Translations under genes and position numbers: made by a program
Source: Lactococcus formosensis
GTDB lineage: Bacteria; Bacillota; Bacilli; Lactobacillales; Streptococcaceae
DNA: 64,000 nt
Assembly (NCBI RefSeq): GCF_018403745.1
Contig: NZ_BOVP01000004.1
Coordinates: forward strand, 248,001 to 312,000
Direction of reading: 5' to 3'
Notes under the pieces: model-generated
Databases searched by the model: none
What the model saw: only the letters and a program-made list of their open reading frames with translations
Told to the model about the DNA's origin: nothing
In this document: one piece after another, positions 8,292-17,422 of the stretch
How positions within the stretch are numbered: position 1 is the stretch's first letter
Layout of the letters: each line of letters starts with the position of its first letter

Positions 8292-9506
8292 TCAACTTGC
8301 AAAATATTTTTGAATCATATTTTCGTATATTTTGATAAAGTCTAAAAAGCTATCTATACGAACATACTCGTCAACAGCATGCGCTGTAGCATTTCCGGGT
8401 CCACAAACCACAATATCAAGATTAGGATTAGCTCTTACAAACTGTGAGGCGTCCGTTCCACCAGATACACCAACTTGTGGTGCTTTCTGCTGCAGATGTT
8501 CTTCCAAAACTTTGGAAGTCACTTTTACTATTTTTGAGTCTGTACTACTTTTGACAGGGGCAACATTTTCGGTGACCTCTAAAGATAACTCTACTGTTTG
8601 CTCATAATTACATTCGTCAATTAGCGCTTGAATATCTGCAATCAATTTTTCATTAGACAATGCGGGAATGGTACGGATTTTTACACCCATACTCGCGTTG
8701 GCCGGAACAGTATTGATCTGTTCACCACCATTAATCAAAGTCACGACTGGAATAGTTGAACCTAAAAGATCATCTTCTTCTGTAAGCTTATCAAAATATG
8801 CTTTTTGTTTATCATAAAACTTAAGTAAACCTTCGATGGCATTTCGTCCCAGCTCTGGCATTGAGCTATGTGCAGCCTTGCCTTTGGCATGTACCTTATA
8901 GTTGACAGAACCTTTATGACCAATAAAGATGAGACGCATCTCTCCGTCGAACTTCGGAATATCGAGCGGAAAAGTATCTTTCATTTGTTGCAATGTGGCG
9001 AAGTCTCCACCTGTTGGCTCACAGACAACTAAAGCTTCCATATCATCGGCATAACCAAGTTCTGCAAGCTGACCTGCTCCAAGTTCACCTTTTTCTTCAC
9101 CCACAGTAGCAAGTAAGCGCACTGTCCCATTCAGAGGAACACCACTTTCTTTGAGATTAATCATAGCTACAACGGCTGCAACAAGGCCAGACTTCATATC
9201 TGTAGTGCCCCGTCCGTACATTTTTCCCTCTTCGGTTACAGTCGCACTTAAAGGGGGATATGTCCACTTGCTCTCATCTCCTAAAGACACTGTATCTTCA
9301 TGTCCATCAAAACCTATCACTGGACCATTTCCGTTTCCAATCTCGGCAACCAGACTGGCGCGTCCTTCGCTGTAAGGAATTATTTTAGATGTAATATCAT
9401 GCTCTTGAAGTAATTCACGCAAATAGTTCGCCACTTCTTCTTCGTTGCCATTGACTGAGTTGATTTGGACCACATCTTGTAATATTTTTATAGCATCTAA
9501 AGCCAT
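8292..9506 (-). CDS. M20 family metallopeptidase/deacylase (ArgE/DapE type)
   Basis: Zinc-dependent amidohydrolase of peptidase family M20, 404 residues. Metal and catalytic motifs are in order: GFDGHEDTVS, YGRGTTDMKSGL, TVGEEKGELGAG (general-base Glu), VCEPTGG, and a late histidine in GPGNATAHAVDE. The dimerisation-lid domain carries GHKGSVNYKVHAKGKAAHSS. Such enzymes hydrolyse acyl-amino acids or diaminopimelate intermediates; close relatives in lactococci are often annotated as succinyl-diaminopimelate desuccinylase, but substrate is not decidable here. The start MALDAIK (9506) is preferred over 9521 because GAGAGG is seven bases upstream. Confidence 0.85.
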   Translation of the reverse strand: MALDAIKILQDVVQINSVNGNEEEVANYLRELLQEHDITSKIIPYSEGRASLVAEIGNGNGPVIGFDGHEDTVSLGDESKWTYPPLSATVTEEGKMYGRGTTDMKSGLVAAVVAMINLKESGVPLNGTVRLLATVGEEKGELGAGQLAELGYADDMEALVVCEPTGGDFATLQQMKDTFPLDIPKFDGEMRLIFIGHKGSVNYKVHAKGKAAHSSMPELGRNAIEGLLKFYDKQKAYFDKLTEEDDLLGSTIPVVTLINGGEQINTVPANASMGVKIRTIPALSNEKLIADIQALIDECNYEQTVELSLEVTENVAPVKSSTDSKIVKVTSKVLEEHLQQKAPQVGVSGGTDASQFVRANPNLDIVVCGPGNATAHAVDEYVRIDSFLDFIKIYENMIQKYFAS

Positions 9507-9594
9507 TTTAATACCTCTCAAAGTCTTTTTTAGTACTTCTAGCTTATCACTATAGGAAAAGATATTGGGGTAAAAAACGGCAGATGGGAAGCCA

Positions 9595-9619
9595 CAAAAA
9601 AAGACGAATATTACTCGTC
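9595..9619 (-). terminator. Terminator overlapping the end of the Mga-like gene
   Basis: GACGA/TCGTC stem followed by eight T on the minus strand; the stem includes the TAA stop codon at 9611-9613. Confidence 0.65.
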
Positions 9620-11104
9620 ATTTTTGGTAATTAAGATATGTAGATAGTCCTCAATATCCTCTATTTCCCGTCGTGTGAGGAAAGGATGAACAATAAATAA
9701 CTGCACTGGCTTTTTCAAGTTGCCGTGCTCTCCCATAGCGCTTGTCGAAATAACGATGTCTATATTTTGTTCTTGATCCGTTAGATTAGTGATTATTTTT
9801 AAATTATAGAGATGGCCAAATTGGTTTAAAATTTGTCGGATTAATAATTTTTCAAGCATCTCGGACAAATCAGTATCAATGAAGAGTGTGATTTCTTTTT
9901 CCTGAAACTGGACGGGCATAAAGAAAGATAAAGCCAGTATATACTCGCCAATCAAATATTCTTCATTTAAAAAGAGAGTGAGTCCACTTTCTTGATAGAG
10001 CTTAGCTAGGAGCTTTTTCAAAGACTGGCGCATGACTGGGAAAAAGTAAGACGAAACGTTAATTGCATGGTGCCCAGACTCTGAGAAAATGATGTTTGAA
10101 AAAAGATCCGCATGCAAATGACAGGGATAAATATATCGCAAGAACAATCTTCTTTTCTCTTCAGAGAGCTTACCTGTTTGTACTTCCATTTTTTGCACCA
10201 AACGTTCTGTAGCTTCAAAGGCGGGGGTCCCTTCAAGGACACTCCAAAAATCTGGTGCCTTATGCTCAAGACTATTGTAAATTTTACTCTTAGTCATGGC
10301 TTCAATCAGTAAAAAATCCACTTCGTGTTTGGGAAAACCATAATTTTTATAAAATAAAGCATAAATATCTGTCTTCTCATCAATCCATTCACAAATCGAA
10401 CGGTATTTCTCCCAGCCTTCTTCTAAGTTAACTGAAAAACCACGTTGATATCTGCTGAAATTTATGGCGAACATATAGGCAATCTGATAAGCTGTAAACT
10501 GATTCATCTGTAAGTCGATCTCCAAACTTATTTGCGAAATCAAGTTAAGGATTTTTTCTTTATTAACCCCTGAGAAGGGCCATTCATCACCTCGGTAAAG
10601 GCGCCAAAAGAGAATATTTAACAGTCCTCTTACTTGTTGTTCATCCCCTTGAAAAAGATATTGTTTTTTTCTCGTTACAACCTTCACACCCAGATTGGCC
10701 ATCATTTGATTGGCACTTGCGATGCGCTTTTTAATCAGAGATTCGCTGACAAAGTTTTCCATAGCCAGACGTGCTAGATTTGCATCTTTATTTAAGGCAA
10801 TCGAAAAGAGAATTTTATAAATAATGATATTTTCGATAAGTTTCTGGCGAAATTTACGATAATCACGCGCATCCTTAATTTCTAAAAGATTTCCGCGCCC
10901 TTTTAATACTTTGAGATTGAGATTGTCAGAGTCGAAAGATCTTATCTCATGAAGTAAGCTGTTGATCAAGCTGGTTGTACGTTTTGTACTGATATTCAAG
11001 GTTTTTGCCATTTCTTCGGCATCAATCCAGTCTCCCTTCTCTTTCATAAGTTCCAAAAGTTTGAGCTCCAAACTCACACTATCTTCTATCGCTGTTATTT
11101 TCAT
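9611..11104 (-). CDS. Mga-family helix-turn-helix transcriptional regulator
   Basis: 497-residue regulator with an N-terminal winged HTH (about residues 10-70, AEEMAKTLNISTKRTTSLIN), a second Mga-type HTH segment (about residues 95-160, including NFVSESLIKKRIASANQMM), and a long PRD-like helical region. A C-terminal EIIB-like fold is suggested by LFIDTDLSEMLEKLL and VISTSAMGE. Mga/AtxA proteins activate surface or virulence genes and respond to PTS phosphorylation. It has AAGGGAT upstream of its ATG and its own terminator. Its target is unclear, since no surface gene adjoins it. A second Mga-like protein is encoded at 32649-34136. Confidence 0.8.
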   Translation of the reverse strand: MKITAIEDSVSLELKLLELMKEKGDWIDAEEMAKTLNISTKRTTSLINSLLHEIRSFDSDNLNLKVLKGRGNLLEIKDARDYRKFRQKLIENIIIYKILFSIALNKDANLARLAMENFVSESLIKKRIASANQMMANLGVKVVTRKKQYLFQGDEQQVRGLLNILFWRLYRGDEWPFSGVNKEKILNLISQISLEIDLQMNQFTAYQIAYMFAINFSRYQRGFSVNLEEGWEKYRSICEWIDEKTDIYALFYKNYGFPKHEVDFLLIEAMTKSKIYNSLEHKAPDFWSVLEGTPAFEATERLVQKMEVQTGKLSEEKRRLFLRYIYPCHLHADLFSNIIFSESGHHAINVSSYFFPVMRQSLKKLLAKLYQESGLTLFLNEEYLIGEYILALSFFMPVQFQEKEITLFIDTDLSEMLEKLLIRQILNQFGHLYNLKIITNLTDQEQNIDIVISTSAMGEHGNLKKPVQLFIVHPFLTRREIEDIEDYLHILITKNDE

Positions 11105-11176
11105 TATAAATATCCCTTACTTTTTTGAATACCCTATCTCCTTATTATAACTCTAAATTTGTGAACATTACAGTTT

Positions 11177-11542
11177 TTAATCACGTAGATAACGCGGGAT
11201 GAACTTTCGCATTTCGACTTCGTTATATCCTACCAACATCTTATTTTTACCAATGATAATGGGGGTAATCAAACATTCTGGATGTTCAGTGACGAAAGAA
11301 AGGGCTTCTTTAAATGTTAGTTTATTAAGCCCAATCAAAGCTTTCAAGGTCTTCTTTGAAGATGTTCGTGATTTTTTAGTAATTTCTGCAAAACCACCTT
11401 CCGATAGAGATAAAATTTCCAACAACTCTGTTTCCGATATTTTTTCAATACGGACATATTTTGCTTCTATCCCATAGTTCTGAAACCATGAATTTGCTTT
11501 TTGACTGGCGGTACAAGGTTTGCGGTAGTATACTCTAATCAA
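11177..11542 (-). CDS. Spx/ArsC-family transcriptional regulator with CXXS motif
   Basis: Spx-type RNA polymerase-binding regulator, about 121 residues. The N-terminal thioredoxin-like segment IRVYYRKPCTASQKANSWF holds a CTAS motif in place of the CXXC redox switch of classic Spx. The rest matches the family (EILSLSEGGFAEIT, LTFKEALSFVTEHPECLITPIII, VGYNEVEMRKFIPR). I chose the TTG at 11542 because AGGTGA lies just upstream and the protein then begins like other Spx proteins; the ATG at 11581 adds 13 unrelated residues. Lactococci carry several Spx paralogues; with only one motif cysteine this copy may not sense disulfide stress in the usual way. Confidence 0.8.
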   Translation of the reverse strand: MIRVYYRKPCTASQKANSWFQNYGIEAKYVRIEKISETELLEILSLSEGGFAEITKKSRTSSKKTLKALIGLNKLTFKEALSFVTEHPECLITPIIIGKNKMLVGYNEVEMRKFIPRYLRD

Positions 11543-11656
11543 GGCTTCACCTACAATTCTTTCCGTTTCATGTATAGACAACTCTTCTATTTTATAATAT
11601 TTAAAGCTATGAATTAGTCACTTTACTGGGAATGGTAACCCTCTTTTTGTGACCAA

Positions 11657-11682
11657 CAAAAAAAGGAGAGCACCTGCTCTCC
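11657..11682 (-). terminator. Terminator of the metallophosphoesterase gene
   Basis: Perfect GGAGAGCA/TGCTCTCC stem with a two-base loop followed by TTTTTTT on the minus strand, directly after the stop codon. Confidence 0.85.
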
Positions 11683-11684
11683 TT

Positions 11685-12563
11685 TCAAATATAAATAGTA
11701 AACTGTGTCACCTCAGGAATAACTCCAAAACGCGCGTGGATCGATGTAGTTCCTATCCCTGTATTGACATACAATTGTGTAATAGCATCAAGGCGGTATA
11801 AGCCCCGTGTATACTTCTCAGCCAGAACATTTTTTATCGGATAGAAGGGAAGCCAGACCTGACCGCCGTGACTGTGACCTGCTAAAACCAGCTGTGTATC
11901 TGTACCGATAAAAGCATCCGCAACATCCGGTTCATGTGTCATTGTAATGGCGTAATCATAGTTTTGACGGTAAGCAAGCGTATCGGATACCGAAGGATTT
12001 CCTAAAAGAGAATCGTCGAGTCCACCTAAGAAAACTTGGCGACCATCGCTCAATGTTAAAGTTTCTCCCTGATTTCTTAGCACGACAAATCCACCCGCCG
12101 ACATAACATCTTCATAAACGCGGACAGCACCGCCACCATAATCATGATTGCCCCAAACGGCATACTTCCCAATATTTGCCTTAAAAGCTTTTAATTTTTC
12201 AATCATTGGCGCCATCTGTTCTGGATACTTGGAGTAATTATCAAACAAATCACCTGTAAACAAGAGGATATCAGGATTTTGGGCATTAACCTTCTCAATC
12301 ACCTTATCTAAACGATTGGTCTCAAAGTACTCAGAAACCTGCAAATCAGAGATTTGGACAACATTTAGTGGTGTCCGCTCATTTTTCTTTCCCAGCTCGA
12401 CATGATTGACATGCACAAGGAAGGGCTCAACTTTCCAAGCATAGAAAGGCAGAGCAACGATAAGCAATATAAATACGCTTATGATAGATAAGAGAATACG
12501 CTTCGTTTTCTTTTTAGTTTTTTTACTTGTTCTTGGAGGTGTTTTTGTTTTTGGGTTTTGCAT
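11685..12563 (-). CDS. Membrane-anchored metallophosphoesterase (YkuE-like)
   Basis: 292 residues: a very basic N-terminus (KTPPRTSKKTKKKTKR), one membrane segment (about residues 24-45), then an extracytoplasmic calcineurin-like phosphoesterase domain. Metal-binding motifs in order are QISDLQVS, LFTGDLFD, VWGNHDYGGG and LAGHSHGGQ. B. subtilis YkuE and relatives bind divalent metals at the wall; the phosphoester substrate is unknown. The ATG has no ribosome site, and TGCTATAAT ends eight bases upstream, so the mRNA is probably nearly leaderless. The gene stands alone with its own terminator. Confidence 0.85.
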   Translation of the reverse strand: MQNPKTKTPPRTSKKTKKKTKRILLSIISVFILLIVALPFYAWKVEPFLVHVNHVELGKKNERTPLNVVQISDLQVSEYFETNRLDKVIEKVNAQNPDILLFTGDLFDNYSKYPEQMAPMIEKLKAFKANIGKYAVWGNHDYGGGAVRVYEDVMSAGGFVVLRNQGETLTLSDGRQVFLGGLDDSLLGNPSVSDTLAYRQNYDYAITMTHEPDVADAFIGTDTQLVLAGHSHGGQVWLPFYPIKNVLAEKYTRGLYRLDAITQLYVNTGIGTTSIHARFGVIPEVTQFTIYI

Positions 12564-12571
12564 AGTGTTTT

Positions 12572-12580
12572 ATTATAGCA
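12572..12580 (-). promoter_or_regulatory. Extended -10 promoter next to the metallophosphoesterase ATG
   Basis: TGCTATAAT ends eight bases before the ATG, leaving no room for a ribosome binding site. Confidence 0.6.
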
Positions 12581-12646
12581 TAAAAGAGCGTTACGTTTGT
12601 AGACACTCTTTTATATTTTTTTATTTAAATATTAATAATTGATATA

Positions 12647-13675
12647 CTACTCCCAAACAACTTCCCGACTATTATCAACTGCCGTTATCCAAGTTTGACC
12701 TGCCTTGAGCGGGATTTTGTTTCCTTGACCGTCGGTGAAGCTGATATTTGTTTGTGCATTTGGTTTGGCCCAATTTCCTTCTTGGACTTTGCCGTTTTGG
12801 AAAATATACGCCTTGCCTGTGCCAGTCGTTTCGATATCCATGTGATTACCGTCCGCGGATAGTTTTTGATTGACCATGATTGCAATGACTACATCTGGTG
12901 AAATTTGACCCTTTTCTCGGTCTTGATGTGCTTCGCCCCCTTGGAAACGTTGGTAGGTCTTGCTGGCTGTATCATAATGATAGCTGACTTCAAAAATACC
13001 GGTAGAGACTGGAAGTCTGATAGCTTGAGCATCTGACAGGTCACTTTCTGTTGTATCTGACTTGAGTGCTTGTCTGTCCCAGCTTTGGAAATCAGATTTT
13101 TTCTTATCTAGTTTCGCCATATATTTGTCCAAACCGCTCATTTTCGTATACATATTATGTGGTGCTACACGGTCCTCAGAACGCCAGAAAATACCCTCAG
13201 GTGCTTTAAATTGATCTAAGTCTGCGACATAATCACCCGACTTAACCATGTCTAAGGCTAACTCTGAGCCACCCACGTGAGCTAAGCCAGCATCAAAACC
13301 TGCTGCCCACTCCACAAAGTAAGGACGAATAGAACGCACAGGGCCAATCAAATCAGGCTGTGCTTCCTGATAAAGGGCGACAAAGCGTGTAATTCCTCCC
13401 TCAGCGACAGCTTCAAAAACCACTCCTGCATCTTTAAGGCCGGATTGCGGTCGCGCTTCTGGTGAATTTTCCACCATCACGGCAGTTATCGGGCGTTTTG
13501 CCTTAGCAGCAGTTGTTTCAAGGCCTGTAAGTTCTGAGCGTACAGGACCTGATTTTTCCTCTTGTTTTACTTCTTCTTTTGCTGTTTTTGGAGCAAAGAC
13601 CTTCGTCTGCCAAAGGAAGAGCCCAACTGCACCAACTAAAAGGGCGATGATGATAGCGATTACTTTTTTCTTCAT
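12647..13675 (-). CDS. DUF3048 domain-containing exported protein (YerB-like)
   Basis: 342-residue protein with an N-terminal membrane or signal segment (residues 4-23), a charged linker, and a DUF3048 domain over most of the rest. Recognisable family blocks are AVMVENSPEARPQSGLKDAGVVFE, GPVRSIRPYF, AHVGGSELAL and RVAPHNMYT. Bacillus YerB is a lipoprotein of this family; here no lipobox cysteine is seen after the hydrophobic stretch. The function of the family is not established. The ATG lies six bases after TGATATAAT and has no ribosome site, so the mRNA is probably leaderless. Confidence 0.85.
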   Translation of the reverse strand: MKKKVIAIIIALLVGAVGLFLWQTKVFAPKTAKEEVKQEEKSGPVRSELTGLETTAAKAKRPITAVMVENSPEARPQSGLKDAGVVFEAVAEGGITRFVALYQEAQPDLIGPVRSIRPYFVEWAAGFDAGLAHVGGSELALDMVKSGDYVADLDQFKAPEGIFWRSEDRVAPHNMYTKMSGLDKYMAKLDKKKSDFQSWDRQALKSDTTESDLSDAQAIRLPVSTGIFEVSYHYDTASKTYQRFQGGEAHQDREKGQISPDVVIAIMVNQKLSADGNHMDIETTGTGKAYIFQNGKVQEGNWAKPNAQTNISFTDGQGNKIPLKAGQTWITAVDNSREVVWE

Positions 13676-13681
13676 AGTTTT

Positions 13682-13690
13682 ATTATATCA
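13682..13690 (-). promoter_or_regulatory. Extended -10 promoter giving a leaderless DUF3048 mRNA
   Basis: TGATATAAT ends six bases before the ATG at 13675, placing +1 at the start codon. Confidence 0.65.
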
Positions 13691-13775
13691 GAAAAGTCCT
13701 TTCTTTCACCATTTTAGTCTTCTAAGTAAGTTAAAAGCCTCATCAAAACGTAACTTTTTTCAATAGAAATTCACT

Positions 13776-14921
13776 TCATATATTTTTCGCACTCGCCTCA
13801 ATCTCCGTAATCAAGCTCTCATCTGTAAGACTAGTGACTTCACGGATGACTGCGTTAAGCCCTTTTTCTTTTAATGCTTCTTGCAAAGCCACAGCTTCTT
13901 TATCGTTTTCGTCTTTGTAGGCAAATATTTTCCCCACAACTGCCAAATGGCTTTGATAAGATAAACCGCGGTCAGAAAGTTCACGGATTGGGCGGATAAA
14001 GCGTTCATCGTAGCCTAGCTTACGCATCGGAGTACGTGCTACACGACTTATCTCATCCACTATCTCTGTGTTTGAGAAGCGCTCAATAATCGTTTCATGA
14101 TAAGCTTTCAACTCTTCCTCAGTAAAGTCCCATTTGGCTAAGAGCAACTGGCGTGTTTCAGCTTGGACGTCTTTAAGTGAGGCCAATACTTCATTATTTT
14201 GCAAGGCTTCTAAAATAGTTTGGTAACCATAATATGCGCCTGTATAAGCCACTGTCGCATGACCACTGTTAACAGAGAAGAGTTTACGTTCAATATAAGG
14301 TTCCAAATCTCTGGCATAATGAACACCTTCAAGTTTTACTTCACTGTTCTTCAGTTGACTTTCATCCACAACCCATTCACGGAAGGGTTCAACGACAACA
14401 TAGAGCGGATCTTCATTCGATTGATTGGGCACGATACGGTCGACTGCCGCATTGGGAAAGCCAATCTTCAAATCTACAAATTCTAAATCAGCTGGAGTTA
14501 AGTATTCTTTGACCTTATCAAAAAGAAATTCAGAACCCCCAATCATGTTCTCACAGGCAAGGATGTCTAATCGTTTTTGATTTCCTTGGGCTTTACGCTT
14601 TTGAATGCCTTTGGCAATCAGTTCCGCAATAAAAGGAAGTATGTTGGGTCCAATTGCTGTAGTAACGATATCGGCCTCTGCGATAGCCTCAACAACTGCT
14701 TCAGGGTTCTGCGCATTGTTAATGCCCGAAACGCTATGGACTTGAATTTTTTCATGCGATTGCTCTGCCAGCTCAATCGTATATTTTCCTTCCTCATTTA
14801 AAGCGTTGATGATTTTTTCATTAACATCGACAAAGGCAATTTCAAAACCGTTCTTATATAAGATTTCTCCGATAAAACCACGTCCGATATTCCCTGCGCC
14901 AAAATGTACTGCTTTTTTCAT
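13776..14921 (-). CDS. mtlD: Mannitol-1-phosphate 5-dehydrogenase
   Basis: Oxidises mannitol 1-phosphate to fructose 6-phosphate with NAD, the final step of mannitol use, in the cytosol. 381 residues, normal length. The Rossmann motif is at the very N-terminus ([18 protein letters not shown]), then the family blocks [25 protein letters not shown] and [20 protein letters not shown] with the catalytic lysine. It is the last gene of the mannitol cluster but is separated from mtlF by an intrinsic terminator and a perfect cre site, so it probably also has its own CcpA-controlled promoter. Confidence 0.95.
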   Translation of the reverse strand: MKKAVHFGAGNIGRGFIGEILYKNGFEIAFVDVNEKIINALNEEGKYTIELAEQSHEKIQVHSVSGINNAQNPEAVVEAIAEADIVTTAIGPNILPFIAELIAKGIQKRKAQGNQKRLDILACENMIGGSEFLFDKVKEYLTPADLEFVDLKIGFPNAAVDRIVPNQSNEDPLYVVVEPFREWVVDESQLKNSEVKLEGVHYARDLEPYIERKLFSVNSGHATVAYTGAYYGYQTILEALQNNEVLASLKDVQAETRQLLLAKWDFTEEELKAYHETIIERFSNTEIVDEISRVARTPMRKLGYDERFIRPIRELSDRGLSYQSHLAVVGKIFAYKDENDKEAVALQEALKEKGLNAVIREVTSLTDESLITEIEASAKNI

Positions 14922-14957
14922 TTGTATTTACCTTCATTTCTTCTTTTTACTCCTTCA

Positions 14958-14972
14958 TTGTAATCGTTTTCT
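14958..14972 (-). promoter_or_regulatory. cre site (CcpA operator) upstream of mtlD
   Basis: TTGTAATCGTTTTCT (plus strand) matches the WTGNAANCGNWNNCW catabolite-responsive consensus at every position. It lies 36 bases upstream of the mtlD start, between the terminator and the gene. Confidence 0.75.
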
Positions 14973-14984
14973 TTCCGCTACTAA

Positions 14985-15022
14985 ATAAAAATCTTGGCAC
15001 TTTTTACTGTGCCAAGATTTTT
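14985..15022 (-). terminator. Intrinsic terminator between mtlF and mtlD
   Basis: 11-bp stem AATCTTGGCAC/GTGCCAAGATT with an eight-base loop and T-runs on both sides. Its sequence closely resembles the hairpin ahead of mtlA at 19318-19357. Confidence 0.8.
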
Positions 15023-15030
15023 GAGATTAT

Positions 15031-15462
15031 CTAGTTTTCAAAGTATGCTGCGATTTCATCAACAGTTTGTGCATCTGCGATTTTAACGACATTATCGACA
15101 TCAGCGCAGAAAAGCGAGATTTTTTGGATAAGCTCCAAATGCTCGTCTCCCACACCTGCTATTCCAAATAAAACAGTCGCCACTTTGCGTTCTTCAGCAT
15201 CACCAAAGTTTATGCCCCGAGGGACTTGCACAATACATATGCCGGTTTTTTTAACTTCTTTTTTTGCTTCATCTGTGCCGTGAGGGATGGCGATAAAATT
15301 CCCCATATATACAGAAAGTTCCTCGTTGCGTTGAACCATAGCTGGAATATACGCTGCGGTCACACAGCCTGCATCATGAAGCAAGGAACCACAATATTCA
15401 ATCGCTTCTTCTTTTGTTTCAAAATGTTTATTTAGTTTTATCAGATTTCTTTGAATTCTCAT
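15031..15462 (-). CDS. mtlF: Mannitol-specific PTS enzyme IIA
   Basis: Soluble phosphotransferase that passes phosphate from HPr to the IIB domain of MtlA. About 143 residues, typical for a stand-alone mannitol/fructitol IIA. The phosphorylated histidine is in [14 protein letters not shown]. The start at 15462 ([10 protein letters not shown]) is supported by GGAG six bases upstream; the stop of mtlR is one base away, so the two are translationally coupled. Order in the operon is mtlA-mtlR-mtlF, then a terminator and mtlD. Confidence 0.93.
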   Translation of the reverse strand: MRIQRNLIKLNKHFETKEEAIEYCGSLLHDAGCVTAAYIPAMVQRNEELSVYMGNFIAIPHGTDEAKKEVKKTGICIVQVPRGINFGDAEERKVATVLFGIAGVGDEHLELIQKISLFCADVDNVVKIADAQTVDEIAAYFEN

Positions 15463-15463
15463 T

Positions 15464-17398
15464 TTATTCTCCATATTTTTGGATTGATTCAGTCATAATC
15501 GTTTTTAAGAGCTCTTCGACAACTTCTTGATTACCGGAATCATAAATTTTCGTATACAGTTTATTTTCGATGATTGAGCTCGATATTCTTCCCAAAAGAT
15601 ATGTCGCATAATGGTCAACTTCTGGAGGTGCTAATAACAAGAGAACACGATTAACGCTTATTTTCTCTTGGTTCATGGCAATTACTTCTATGCGCTCCTC
15701 TAGATCATATATTTTGAAAAGCGGATACGGCACTGTTCCATGGAGACCATGAAGCAGTGCAATATTTGTATCCGGAATGGCCAAATGTGTCGCCTCGAAA
15801 CGTTCTAACAAGAGCCGAGCCAATCCTTCTTTTTCTGAAAAACCCAAGCGCTGTACAATCAGTTCAATAACAGCTTGCAAATGGGGTGGATTTTCTAAAG
15901 TTTCCAGAGAAAATTGCTCCAGTAAAGTATTACTGATAGTGAATAATCTACTTAAATCGACCGTATGTCTGGGCTCATCTTCTCTGTTTTCTTTCCTTGC
16001 CTCTTGTTGAATCACCCGCAATTGGTGACGAATATCATCTGTATTTTTCTGATCCAATATACGGCTCACATAGATATAATCCAGCTCTTTTTCTGTTGTG
16101 AATACTACATCATAGTGCGCCAAATCCGGAATTTCAGACAATTGGATAATATCGATACGCTTCAAAAAAGGGAAATTTTTCTTTAAGTGACTGATCAAAA
16201 ATTCACAAGAGATTCGCCCCCGACTTGTCACAATAGCCGCTGTTAAGGGAAGAACCAAATCACTTCGTTCAAGAGTCGCTACGAAATGCAAAGTTACAAA
16301 AGCTATATCTGTGCTGGAGAATTTCCGTGAAAATACTTTCGGCAGAACATCCTGCACCACTTTAAAAACTTTTTTGTTGTCCGCTTCAATCTTTTTGATA
16401 AACTTATTTTCTTTTTCGGAGGAAAGATCCGGTAAAATTTCTGTTTCTTTTAGATGAGCATAAAGAAGGCCATAGAGTTTATCGTCTTTGATAAAAGCAA
16501 TATCCATTTTTTGTGAAACCTCACTGATCAGTTGGCGTACTTTATACGAAAACTGACTGTCAAATTTTTCCATAAAAAGTACTTCACGTCCAAAACCAAA
16601 GTAAAGTACATCATAAATACTGGCTAGATAAACAATCTCTGCGAGACTAAAAGATGTCCCCCCTAGCTCTTGGATAATTTCCCTTACAAAGGCAATTGCT
16701 TCTTTACTTGGTTTACGCCAAAGTCCAGATGAAATTGTCTTTCCTTGGTTAATCCTTAGCAGTGTTATGCCAAGAAAAAATTGCATCAAAACCTTACTTT
16801 TATCGACCGCTTTTATCTCGACATTTTTTTCAAAGATTGCTTTTGCTGTCTCTAAAAACTGTGTTTCCAAAAATGAAGCTATTTTTCCTTCCGCAAAATC
16901 GCCATTCAATGCTTCACTGATACTCATCGAGTCATTTAATATCGAAACCAAGACCGAACGAATTTTTTCTTCTTTTCCAGTAATCCAAATTTCGTCATCT
17001 TGATGTAAAAAGAGTTCATTTTCTTCACAAATTTTATCTAAATGTTTCAAATCCGAAATAACAGTGGGCAAACTTACTGCAAAACGTTCTGCTAATTCTT
17101 CAAGAGAATGATGCTTCGTGACTAAAAGAACAATCTCAGCTTTTTGTCTTTCTTGAGGCGAAAACTCCTTGAGCTCCTGAAGTTGCTCTAACCGGGCAAG
17201 ATCTCCTTCTAAATAATAGCCTTCTGTTGAAGTACGTAAATAAATACCCATATTAGGCAAAGTCAGTTGAAATTTATCTAAATCTCGATAGATTGTTCTT
17301 CTGCTGGCTCCAGTCGCTTCCATCATATCTGCAACGGTCAGGGTTTCCTTCACTAAAAATTCTTGGATGATTTGTTGTTCACGTTGTGTTACTAACAC
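15464..17398 (-). CDS. mtlR: Mannitol operon activator MtlR (BglG/PRD family)
   Basis: 644-residue PTS-controlled transcription activator. Domains in order: DeoR/HTH_11-type winged helix (about residues 5-60, [18 protein letters not shown]), Mga-type HTH (about 85-150, [19 protein letters not shown]), two PRDs (about 190-400, with histidines in YAHLKE and VTLHFVATL), a galactitol-IIB-like segment near [14 protein letters not shown], and a mannitol IIA-like domain (about 500-640, with [13 protein letters not shown]). Phosphorylation by HPr and the EII domains is known to set activity in this family. The gene lies between mtlA and mtlF, so it is autoregulated within the operon. Confidence 0.92.
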   Translation of the reverse strand: MLVTQREQQIIQEFLVKETLTVADMMEATGASRRTIYRDLDKFQLTLPNMGIYLRTSTEGYYLEGDLARLEQLQELKEFSPQERQKAEIVLLVTKHHSLEELAERFAVSLPTVISDLKHLDKICEENELFLHQDDEIWITGKEEKIRSVLVSILNDSMSISEALNGDFAEGKIASFLETQFLETAKAIFEKNVEIKAVDKSKVLMQFFLGITLLRINQGKTISSGLWRKPSKEAIAFVREIIQELGGTSFSLAEIVYLASIYDVLYFGFGREVLFMEKFDSQFSYKVRQLISEVSQKMDIAFIKDDKLYGLLYAHLKETEILPDLSSEKENKFIKKIEADNKKVFKVVQDVLPKVFSRKFSSTDIAFVTLHFVATLERSDLVLPLTAAIVTSRGRISCEFLISHLKKNFPFLKRIDIIQLSEIPDLAHYDVVFTTEKELDYIYVSRILDQKNTDDIRHQLRVIQQEARKENREDEPRHTVDLSRLFTISNTLLEQFSLETLENPPHLQAVIELIVQRLGFSEKEGLARLLLERFEATHLAIPDTNIALLHGLHGTVPYPLFKIYDLEERIEVIAMNQEKISVNRVLLLLAPPEVDHYATYLLGRISSSIIENKLYTKIYDSGNQEVVEELLKTIMTESIQKYGE

Positions 17399-17422
17399 GA
17401 GGTTTCCCCCTTTACTTTTGAT

